Shown: positions 1-6,030 of the stretch, piece by piece
Layout of the letters: every line of letters starts with the position of its first letter
Numbering within the stretch: position 1 is the stretch's first letter
Notes under the pieces: model-generated
Told to the model about the DNA's origin: nothing
The model's input: the letters and a program-made list of their open reading frames with translations, nothing else
Database searches by the model: none
Made by a program: the position numbers and the translations under genes
Assembly: GCA_902776985.1 (NCBI GenBank)
Contig: CACYSD010000026.1
Span: forward strand, 1-33,095
Source of the DNA: UBA3839 sp902776985
GTDB taxonomy: Bacteria > Bacteroidota > Bacteroidia > Bacteroidales > Bacteroidaceae
Direction: 5' to 3'
DNA length: 33,095 nucleotides

Positions 1-509
1 TAGTATTCCTACCAAATGAATTTGAGTTTTATCGGCCGCTTTTAGTTTTCTGTGGTGTCTTTTTGCCATCTTTTTCGGTTACAATGCTCGCATTGCGCTC
101 TCAAAAGCTGACAAAAATCCACTCACATAAAATCAAAAATCGTCTCGACATAATATATAGAACCTACCATAATAATATTCAAACATCAACATTGCAAAAT
201 CCGTTTGATATAAATTTCTGTTGTTAACAAAAACGATTCTTCTGCAATTTAGTTAAAAATAGAAGAAAACCGAAATCACCCTTTCGTAATGTTCTTGTGC
301 TTCGCACCTGGGTTGTCTGTGTTTCCACAACTTTCTGGTATGCAAGCATCCCAACAGTTCTTAAAACCCATCCAACCCGCCTTTTGGCTTAAGAACAGTT
401 CGAAAGAAAAACCCTCGACTTCGTCGACGCCCCCCCTCCGGATGGGAGTATTGTTTTTTTATAAAAAAGAACTTCAGAAAGTTGAGTAAACATAAAAAGG
501 AGGAAAACT
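1..509. repeat. Long direct repeat, copy A (continues left of window)
   Basis: This stretch is nearly identical to 1244-1779. By eye there are about a dozen scattered substitutions and a few small indels over some 500 bases. The similarity starts at the first base of the window, so the real left end is not visible. The right end falls inside the terminator hairpin at 497-535. No reading frame is conserved between the two copies: short open frames in one are broken in the other, so I read the repeat as non-coding. Copy A lies directly 3' of the aspartic protease gene and copy B directly 3' of the C1 peptidase gene, both on the minus strand. Confidence 0.9.
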
Positions 510-535
510 TCCAATGACTGAAAGTTTTCCTTCTT
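497..535 (-). terminator. Hairpin terminator after the aspartic protease gene
   Basis: AAGGAGGAAAACTT (497-510) pairs with AAGTTTTCCTTCTT (522-535), a 14-bp stem with one mismatch. Read on the minus strand the hairpin is followed by a T-rich run, as expected for a terminator of the gene ending at 567. The left arm belongs to repeat copy A and the right arm to unique sequence; the pairing arm is missing at the matching end of copy B. Confidence 0.65.
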
Positions 536-566
536 CGTAAATGGGAATGGTGCACTAATAATCAGA

Positions 567-983
567 TCAAAGCAATGCTTCTTCCCCTAAAAGTTCAAGT
601 TCGAAGAAAATGGAATGCTCATCTTTGCTCCATTCGTGCCATTGAGCAAAATTGCACAGACGTAAGATATCCATTCCAAGTAATGCAACTCCTGCATCGG
701 AATCGCAAACATAAATCGGCGAATCAATCGTATCCTCGTCCGAAAACGACAAGCGACACATAAACGCTTCTGTTGACAGAGGGGTTCCATCAACCATTGT
801 AAAGTCCCATTTCCCCAAAGATGGAAGTCCTAAGCCTTCAATTACATCCTTGGGAATGATTGTGACTGCTGCGCCTGTGTCGATTTTAGCATCAATTGTA
901 CGCACTTGCCCAGTCGACGGATTCTCCAGGCTTATAAAGACGAATACCTGTTCGAATGGAGCGGTTAACTTTAACCGGAGCAT
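567..983 (-). CDS. Retropepsin-like (clan AA) aspartic protease
   Basis: The 138-residue protein carries the retroviral-type aspartic protease signature: IDTGAAVTIIP, with the catalytic DTG at residues 35-37, and a distal ALLGMDIL segment near residues 100-107 matching the conserved LLG block. Such single-domain enzymes are expected to act as homodimers, one DTG per subunit. There is no signal peptide or membrane segment, so the location is probably cytoplasmic. I chose ATG at 983; an in-frame GTG at 1004 would add seven residues. The gene overlaps the upstream small frame (892-1098) by about 90 bases in the +1 frame. Either it is a translationally coupled second gene, or the two frames are one protein split by a frameshift (see findings). 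The substrate is unknown. Family call is firm, role is not. Confidence 0.75.
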   Translation of the reverse strand: MLRLKLTAPFEQVFVFISLENPSTGQVRTIDAKIDTGAAVTIIPKDVIEGLGLPSLGKWDFTMVDGTPLSTEAFMCRLSFSDEDTIDSPIYVCDSDAGVALLGMDILRLCNFAQWHEWSKDEHSIFFELELLGEEALL

Positions 984-1098
984 AAATACGATTCTTTGTT
1001 CCACATCTTACAACCTTAGGAGCAGGTAAACTCTCTGGACGTTCACCGACGAAGGCAACGTATCCAAAATCAGGTACCAATGTTTTATTCTTGTCCAT
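892..1098 (-). CDS. Small protein, possible N-terminal part of the aspartic protease
   Basis: A 68-residue frame beginning MDKNKTLVPDFGYVAFVGERP. I do not recognise a domain. The start at 1098 is supported by a consensus promoter at 1134-1165, which excludes the longer in-frame start at 1176 because that would lie upstream of the transcript. The first 44 residues look protein-like and end in RIYAPVKV, a stretch resembling the first strand of retropepsin domains. After that the frame turns basic and unstructured while the +1 frame takes over with the protease. The C-terminal 20 or so residues may therefore be an artefact of a frameshift or sequencing error. Confidence 0.5.
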   Translation of the reverse strand: MDKNKTLVPDFGYVAFVGERPESLPAPKVVRCGTKNRIYAPVKVNRSIRTGIRLYKPGESVDWASAYN

Positions 1099-1133
1099 AA
1101 TCGAAAATGTGTTTAGTTTAACTTCTTCATTGG

Positions 1134-1165
1134 CAAATTTAATCACTTTTTGTAATAAGAACAAA
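1134..1165 (-). promoter_or_regulatory. Bacteroidetes-type promoter for the protease locus
   Basis: On the minus strand TTTG (complement of CAAA, 1162-1165), 20 bases, then TAAATTTG (complement of 1134-1141). This matches the -33/-7 pattern and spacing. Transcription would start about 30 bases upstream of the ATG at 1098. Confidence 0.65.
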
Positions 1166-1243
1166 AAATCTTGCAAAAAATTTTGACTCGAAAACTATTA
1201 GGGTCTCTGAAGGATATAAGGTAGGTCCTAAATATTCTGTTTT

Positions 1244-1779
1244 TAGTATTCCTACCAAATGAATTTGAGTTTTATCGGCCGCTTTTAGTTTTCTGTGGTG
1301 TCCCGCTTTTAGTTTTCTGTGGTGTCTTTTTGCCATCTTTTTCGGTTACAATGCTCGCATTGCGCTATCAAAAGCTGACAAAAATCCACTCACATAAAAT
1401 CAAAAATCGTCTCGACATAATATATTGAACCTCCCATAATAATATTCAAACATCAACATTGCAAAATCCGTTTGATATAAATTTCTGTTGTTAACAAAAA
1501 CGGTTCTTCTGCAATTTAGTTTAAAATAGAAGAAAACCGAAATCACACTTCCGTAATGTTCTTGTGCTTCGCACCTGGGTTGTCTGTGTTTCCATAACTT
1601 TCTGTTATGCAAGCATCCCAACAGTTCTTAAAACCCATCCAACCCGCCTTTCGGCTTAAGAACAGTCCGAAAGAAAAACACCTCGACTTCGTCGACGAAA
1701 ACCCCCTCCGGATGGGAGTATTGTTTTTTTATAAAAAAGAACTTCAGAAAGTTGAGTAAACACAAAAAGGAGGAAAACT
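1244..1779. repeat. Long direct repeat, copy B
   Basis: Second copy of the 1-509 sequence. It carries one extra internal tandem duplication of about 24 bp near 1274-1323 (the CCGCTTTTAGTTTTCTGTGG segment occurs twice) and a 3-base difference in a C/A-rich stretch near 1675-1705. It ends 22 bases 3' of the stop codon of the C1 peptidase gene (1801). The remaining 1099-1243 between the protease start and this repeat holds only the promoter at 1134-1165. No conserved reading frame is seen. Confidence 0.9.
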
Positions 1780-1800
1780 CTGTACCTGTGATTACGTGAT

Positions 1801-2928
1801 TTAGAATACGTTACATATGGTTTTGCGCAACGTCTTGGGTAGTGCGTTTCTGTTCAGGAACAGGTAGGTTGTATTCAGCGCCATATAGTTGCGTGACATA
1901 TACCATGTACCCTGATAGGGGCCGTAGTTTCCCCACGAGTTCTTGACCAGATAGTATGGCTTGCCCAGTTCATCGACGGCTTTGCCGTAAATCAGCATGA
2001 CATGGTCATACGTAAAGCGCCAGTCATCCCATTGTTCCTGTCGCATCTGTTGTGTGGGCACCACACCGTCGGGTAGCATGGCTATGCCTTCCCTGCGCAT
2101 GAAATCACCAGAGACGTCGCCACCCCATGCCACCGTATAGCCTGCATCCAGCGCTTTATCAATAACCTCCATCAGCTGTTCTATTGGAATGTTATAGCTG
2201 GGCTTCAGTCGCCATTTGTAGGGGGCTTCAATGACGAACCACTTATTGAACGGATGATGAGTAAAGCTCGTCAAACTCACGTATTCGTCAAGATCGAGTC
2301 CCAGACTCTCGGCAAAAGTCTTCGGGGTGTATGTCTTTCCTTCATACACGAAAGTCTCAGGACAACTGCCCACATACTTCTCAATCACAGCCTGCACGCT
2401 GTCTTGCCAGTGTGGTCTTGGTTGTTTTGCTAACACCTGTGTCTGCCCACTTTCGGTAAACCTGTTCAGGTCGGCATTTTCCCTTACGATGCTGCTTACC
2501 ATGCGTTCCAACTCTGGGAAAAACACTTCGAAGTTCGCCAGCGGATCACCTGTCAGCGAACCTGGTGCCGGCATTGCTTCCTCTGGACAGATGCCATGCT
2601 GACGAATCACCTCTACCACGTCATCGCACGATCCACCCTCCGATATCTGGCTGTATCCGTGCATGCGTACGTAGTGGGTGGCACAGTCCATATAGTCCTT
2701 GTTCACAACAAACATCTCGCACAGGTCAAACGTCTTCCCTGTTTTCCGCAGAATCTCGCTTTCCAGGAATCCCAACGTGCCATAGTCCCAGCACGTACCA
2801 CTGCGATATTGGTTCTTTACACTGGTGATAGGCAACTGCTTAATCACCGTAAACTTCTTCGTTTGTTGTGCTTCCATCGGCATCGCCAAAAGTATCGCCG
2901 CCATCAATGTAAGTATTCTCATAGTCAT
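1801..2928 (-). CDS. Secreted papain-like peptidase, C1B (PepC/bleomycin hydrolase-type)
   Basis: A 375-residue protein with a signal peptide of about 20 residues (hydrophobic core ILTLMAAILLAMP, then MEAQ). The papain-fold catalytic set is complete: oxyanion Gln40 and nucleophile Cys46 in NQYRSGTCWDYG, His309 in YDHVMLIYGKA, and Asn330 in VKNSWGNYG. The DHVM...KPYYLVKNSWG arrangement is that of bleomycin hydrolase/aminopeptidase C rather than classical papain. Family members are usually cytosolic hexamers of about 450 residues, so this shorter exported form is unusual. It probably cleaves peptides in the periplasm or outside the cell. The gene is monocistronic with its own promoter at 2984-3014. 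A second start two codons in (MRILTL) is equally possible. Confidence 0.85.
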   Translation of the reverse strand: MTMRILTLMAAILLAMPMEAQQTKKFTVIKQLPITSVKNQYRSGTCWDYGTLGFLESEILRKTGKTFDLCEMFVVNKDYMDCATHYVRMHGYSQISEGGSCDDVVEVIRQHGICPEEAMPAPGSLTGDPLANFEVFFPELERMVSSIVRENADLNRFTESGQTQVLAKQPRPHWQDSVQAVIEKYVGSCPETFVYEGKTYTPKTFAESLGLDLDEYVSLTSFTHHPFNKWFVIEAPYKWRLKPSYNIPIEQLMEVIDKALDAGYTVAWGGDVSGDFMRREGIAMLPDGVVPTQQMRQEQWDDWRFTYDHVMLIYGKAVDELGKPYYLVKNSWGNYGPYQGTWYMSRNYMALNTTYLFLNRNALPKTLRKTICNVF

Positions 2929-2983
2929 TTGAGTATTATGAAATTATCTTTCCCTTCATTCTTCGTTTCGCTTGTCGCATTAG

Positions 2984-3014
2984 CAAAGTTACGATTAAGC
3001 GAGCGCATTGCAAA
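2984..3014 (-). promoter_or_regulatory. Promoter for the C1 peptidase gene
   Basis: Minus-strand TTTG (complement of 3011-3014), 19-base spacer, TAACTTTG (complement of 2984-2991). Consensus Bacteroidetes element 56 bases upstream of the ATG at 2928. Confidence 0.7.
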
Positions 3015-3155
3015 ATAAAAATGAATTTTTTACTTTTTCAATGCCGTGTGAGAGTAACCTTTGGCATCCTTCAGATTCCTGATTTTATCAATTATCATTT
3101 GGTTGATAATCAGGTTAATGGAATTTGTAGATAAATGTTAATTGGGATTTTAACA

Positions 3156-3187
3156 TTTGCATTTCGCAGAAAAATGTATTATCTTTG
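3156..3187 (+). promoter_or_regulatory. Consensus promoter with no gene downstream
   Basis: TTTG at 3156-3159, 20-base spacer, TATCTTTG at 3180-3187 followed by CA. This is one of the best promoter matches in the window. The predicted start is near 3194 and the terminator hairpin begins at 3199, so the product would be a very short RNA or read-through into the hairpin region. Confidence 0.65.
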
Positions 3188-3198
3188 CATTAGCAGGG

Positions 3199-3247
3199 AA
3201 AGGATGCATATTCGAATAGCGGATATGCATCCTTTCTTTTTTTGTCT
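3199..3247 (+). terminator. Strong hairpin with T-tail just after a promoter
   Basis: A 16-bp stem, 3199-3214 against 3220-3235, with one G-T wobble, loop AATAG, then a T-rich tail. It contains the palindromic core ATGCAT on both arms. Confidence 0.75.
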
Positions 3248-3263
3248 TTTTGTCAAAATGATA

Positions 3264-3299
3264 GTTCGCTGGAGATAAAACTCTGGCGAACATTTTTTC
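3264..3299 (+). terminator. Second terminator-like hairpin
   Basis: GTTCGC (3264-3269) pairs with GCGAAC (3286-3291), with further imperfect pairing inside (TGGAG against CTCTG), then TTTTTT at 3293-3298. Confidence 0.55.
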
Positions 3300-3490
3300 T
3301 CACGGAAGTTAACTTTGCAAAATGTCAAAGTTAAGTTTTTTTGAAACGGAAGTTAAGCGGAGTTTTTAAAAAACTTAAGTTTTTTAGTTTTTAAGTTTTC
3401 GAGTTCTTGACGGTTTGCTCGGTTCTTGCGCATTTTACATTGCATCTTGCGAGCAAAACTCGTAAGCTGATTTGCAAATAGTAAAAATGC

Positions 3491-3527
3491 ATAAATATGC
3501 AGGGGAATAGGGGCTGTGCATATTTAT
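3491..3527. repeat. Inverted repeat with G-rich loop
   Basis: ATAAATATGCA (3491-3501) and TGCATATTTAT (3517-3527) are perfect 11-base inverted arms around a 15-base loop with two GGGG runs. It lacks a T-tail, so it is not an obvious terminator. Confidence 0.7.
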
Positions 3528-3533
3528 ACAAAG

Positions 3534-3580
3534 AAAGCAGGGCGGATCTGGAATGTTATTTCCCAATTCCGCCCTGCTTT
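3534..3580. repeat. GC-rich hairpin
   Basis: AAAGCAGGGCGGA (3534-3546) pairs perfectly with TCCGCCCTGCTTT (3568-3580), with partial pairing inside the loop. It could act as a terminator on the minus strand (followed there by TCTTTG) but no gene ends next to it. Confidence 0.65.
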
Positions 3581-3710
3581 GTGTTAAAAAATGCCTTGTC
3601 GCTTATTTATATTGATTCTAAATAACGTTGATAGTTAAAGATCTGAATTATGGTGATTTTGCTGATGGATGTGAGATGATTTTCAATATGATTTGTTTAC
3701 TTAGGTTTAA

Positions 3711-3748
3711 AACAACAATGGGCGTACAGTGTTGTACGCCCATTGTTT
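3711..3748 (-). terminator. Terminator of the aspartate aminotransferase gene
   Basis: ACAATGGGCGTACA and TTGTACGCCCATTGT form a near-perfect stem of about 14 bp with a tiny loop. The minus-strand tail is T-rich. It lies 21 bases after the stop codon at 3769. Confidence 0.8.
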
Positions 3749-3768
3749 TGTAGTATAATAGTCTTGGA

Positions 3769-4968
3769 TTATTTCAACTTTGCGAGACAGTTCTTGATGC
3801 GGGACATTGCCTCGATGATGTTCTCGTCGCTGGTTGCATAGCTCATGCGGAAGCAGTCGGGTGAACCGAAGGCGTCACCACCCACTGTAGCTACATGACC
3901 TACTTCGAGGAGGTACATGGCGAGGTCGGTGCTGGTTTTGATAACGCGGTCACCGTCGCTCTTGCCGAAATAGCTTGAACAGCGTGGGAAGAGGTAGAAG
4001 GCTCCCTGAGGGTCATTGACTTCAAGTCCAGGAATCTCACGAGCGAGACGAACGATGAGGTCTTTGCGACGGAGGAATGCCTGACGCATGTCTTCTACGC
4101 ACTGCTGAGGACCGTTCCAGGCAGCTTCTGCAGCTTTCTGGCTTACTGAGCATGGTCCGCTGGTGTACTGTCCCTGCAGTTTGTTGCAAGCCTTGACAAT
4201 CCATTCTGGTGCAGCGATGAATCCGATGCGCCAGCCGGTCATGGCGTATGCCTTGCTGACTCCGTTGATGATGACTACACGGTCGCGGATGTCGTCGAAT
4301 TCAGCCATTGACGCATGTTTGCCCACATAGTTGATGTGCTCGTAGATTTCGTCTGCGATGACGATGACACGTTCGTGGCGCAGGAGCACGTTCTTCAGGG
4401 CTTCGAGTTCTGCATGTGAATATACCGAACCGGTAGGGTTGCTTGGTGAACAGAGGATAAGTGCGCGTGTACGTGGAGTGATGGCTGCCTCGAGCTGCTC
4501 AGGAGTGATCTTGAAGTCCTGCTCGATAGTAGCTTCAACGTACACGGGTGTTCCGTCTGCCATCAATACCATCTGTGGGTAACTCACCCAGTAGGGTGCT
4601 GGAACAATGACTTCGTCGCCTGCGTTGATGAGTGCCATGATGGTGTTGCACACCGACTGCTTTGCCCCGTTGGATACAAGTATCTGTGATGGCTTGTAGT
4701 CGAGGCCGTTCTCACGCTTGAGCTTGCCAACGATGGCTTCCTTGAGTGATGGGTAACCTGGAACCGGAGAGTAGCGTGTCCAGTTCTCTTCCACAGCCTT
4801 GATGGCTGCTTCCTTGATGTGATCGGGTGTGTTGAAGTCGGGTTCGCCAACGCTCATGTTGATGACGTCAACGCCTTGAGCTTTGAGTTCGCTGCTCTTC
4901 TGTGACATAGCTAATGTAGCAGATGGAGCCAAACGATTAAGTCGGTCGGATAATTGTGAGTTATTCAT
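3769..4968 (-). CDS. aspC: Pyridoxal-phosphate aspartate aminotransferase (class I, subgroup Ib-like)
   Basis: At 399 residues this is a full-length fold-type I aminotransferase. Visible PLP-site residues are Asn177 in SPSNPTG, Asp206 in IADEIYE, the Schiff-base lysine Lys239 in NGVSKAYAMTGWRIGF, and a C-terminal substrate-carboxylate arginine in DCFRMSYA. The N-terminal SVGEPDFNTP and SPVPGYPSLKEAI blocks are typical of the bacterial aspartate/prephenate aminotransferase group. Expected reaction: aspartate + 2-oxoglutarate to oxaloacetate + glutamate, in the cytoplasm. It ends in a strong terminator and is separated from the next upstream gene by 218 bp containing GAAGAAT repeats, so it is probably transcribed alone or weakly linked. 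Exact substrate (aspartate versus prephenate) cannot be decided by eye. Confidence 0.9.
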   Translation of the reverse strand: MNNSQLSDRLNRLAPSATLAMSQKSSELKAQGVDVINMSVGEPDFNTPDHIKEAAIKAVEENWTRYSPVPGYPSLKEAIVGKLKRENGLDYKPSQILVSNGAKQSVCNTIMALINAGDEVIVPAPYWVSYPQMVLMADGTPVYVEATIEQDFKITPEQLEAAITPRTRALILCSPSNPTGSVYSHAELEALKNVLLRHERVIVIADEIYEHINYVGKHASMAEFDDIRDRVVIINGVSKAYAMTGWRIGFIAAPEWIVKACNKLQGQYTSGPCSVSQKAAEAAWNGPQQCVEDMRQAFLRRKDLIVRLAREIPGLEVNDPQGAFYLFPRCSSYFGKSDGDRVIKTSTDLAMYLLEVGHVATVGGDAFGSPDCFRMSYATSDENIIEAMSRIKNCLAKLK

Positions 4969-4994
4969 TATTGTTATTTCTAAAGTTCCGTTTT

Positions 4995-5030
4995 AAATGA
5001 AGAATGAAGAATGATGAATGAAGAATTCAT
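4995..5030. repeat. AATGAAGAAT low-complexity repeat, intergenic copy
   Basis: AATGAAGAAT occurs at 4996-5005, 5003-5012 and 5017-5026, and runs into GAATTCAT. The same unit occurs inside the thrC coding sequence (17564-17629). Confidence 0.8.
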
Positions 5031-5186
5031 TTTTGAAGAATTATCAATGAAGTTATCGTTGCGATACCGCTAAAATAAGCACTCAAAAGAGCACGCTTGC
5101 GAAGCAAGAATCACTGTCTGGATGGTTAGAATCTCCCTTCCTTTTGGGGCAGCCGCGCGGATTGTCGCTCAAGCGGCTGGTGTCCG

Positions 5187-5906
5187 CTACTTTCTATTGC
5201 CCATGAAACGGAGGAGGTAGAGGAAGAGGTTGATGAAGTCGAGGTAGAGTGAGAGTGCACCAAGGACAGCGATTTTCTGAGTGCTGTCGTTCACTTCTTC
5301 TGCCTGCTCTGCCATGAGTTTGATTTTCTGTGCATCATAGGCTGTGAGTCCTGTGAATACGAGTACTCCAATGCCTGAAATCACGATATCCATAGTCTCA
5401 TTGTGGAGGAAGAGATTCACCACTGTGGCAATGATGATGCCGATGAGAGCCATGAGCAGGATGCTGCCCAGCTTGGTGAGGTCTGTCTTCGTAACCGTTC
5501 CTACGACTGCCATGGCCGCAAATGTGCCTGCTGTCACGAAGAAGGTTGTGGCTATGGATGAAGTAGTGTAAGCTACAAATATGACGGACAGAAGCATACC
5601 ATTGATGATGGAGTATGCCGCGAACATTATCGCTGCCACAGGGAATGACAGTTTGTTGATGGCTGCGGAAAGACCGATGACGAGTCCGAATTCTGCGATG
5701 ACGAGAATCCAGAACACCGCACGGTTCATGATTATTGTCTCCATCAAAGAGTAGTTGCCTGATACATAGTAGGCTGTAAGACCACTGAGTGCCAGTGCGA
5801 GAGTCATCCAAAGGTAAACCTTGCGCATAATGACTGTAAACACTGTAGCTGATGTTGATGTCACACCGTAGGATGCAGCATCATAGTTTTTTACATAATT
5901 GCTCAT
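5187..5906 (-). CDS. Bax inhibitor-1/YccA family membrane protein
   Basis: A 239-residue, very hydrophobic protein with about seven membrane segments, beginning after a short polar N-terminus. Family marks are the AYDAQKIK motif near the last loop (GLTAYDAQKIKLMAEQA) and the C-terminal ALSLYLDFINLFLYLLRFMGNRK, which closely matches YccA/BI-1 proteins. Bacterial members sit in the inner membrane; YccA interacts with the FtsH protease, and other members conduct calcium. The role here is inferred only. An A-rich AACTTAAAAACTTG-type leader directly precedes the ATG. No clear promoter was found in 5907-6030. Confidence 0.88.
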   Translation of the reverse strand: MSNYVKNYDAASYGVTSTSATVFTVIMRKVYLWMTLALALSGLTAYYVSGNYSLMETIIMNRAVFWILVIAEFGLVIGLSAAINKLSFPVAAIMFAAYSIINGMLLSVIFVAYTTSSIATTFFVTAGTFAAMAVVGTVTKTDLTKLGSILLMALIGIIIATVVNLFLHNETMDIVISGIGVLVFTGLTAYDAQKIKLMAEQAEEVNDSTQKIAVLGALSLYLDFINLFLYLLRFMGNRK

Positions 5907-6024
5907 ATTTTCAAGTTTTTAAGTTCTTTAGTTTTCAAGTTTTTAAGTTTTAATGCGGCAAAACCGCAGAACGCCGAACGGGGATAACTACTCCCCGCCC
6001 TTTACGGGAGGGGCTGGGGGAGGA
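5907..6024. repeat. T-rich AAGTTTTTAAG repeat and GC-rich palindromic segment
   Basis: 5910-5951 consists of degenerate TCAAGTTTTTAAGTT units. 5980-6024 holds a GGGGATAACTACTCCCC hairpin followed by CCCTTTACGGGAGGGGCTGGGGGAGG. Related GC-rich segments lie near 5135-5160, 9292-9384, 9973-10040 and 18199-18237, so this is a dispersed intergenic family. Confidence 0.6.
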
Positions 6025-6030
6025 CCTTCT

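Larger units (their letters stand above)
3015..3768. other. Gene-free, hairpin-rich intergenic region
   Basis: No convincing protein-coding frame occurs here. In order: a stem-loop at 3078-3114 (CCTGATT/AATCAGG), a promoter at 3156-3187, terminator-like hairpins at 3199-3247 and 3264-3299, an inverted repeat of two opposed -7-like boxes at 3309-3334, T-rich AAGTTTTTTAGTTTTTAAG sequence at 3378-3400, an 11-bp-arm hairpin at 3491-3527, a 13-bp GC-rich hairpin at 3534-3580, and the aspartate aminotransferase terminator at 3711-3748. See findings. Confidence 0.75.

Noticed and set aside
289..489. 66-codon plus-strand open frame in repeat copy A
   Set aside because: The same frame is broken in repeat copy B and shows no protein-like composition.
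1139..1336. 65-codon minus-strand frame with HHRKLKAGHHRKLKA repeat
   Set aside because: It spans the tandem duplication and the protease promoter, runs across the repeat boundary into unique sequence, and has no recognisable domain.
1400..1621. 73-codon minus-strand open frame in repeat copy B
   Set aside because: Not open in copy A despite high DNA identity, so not under coding selection.
3199..3748. CRISPR array or integron attC array
   Set aside because: The hairpins differ in sequence and spacing, there are no regular direct repeats with unique spacers, and there are no cas or integrase genes nearby.
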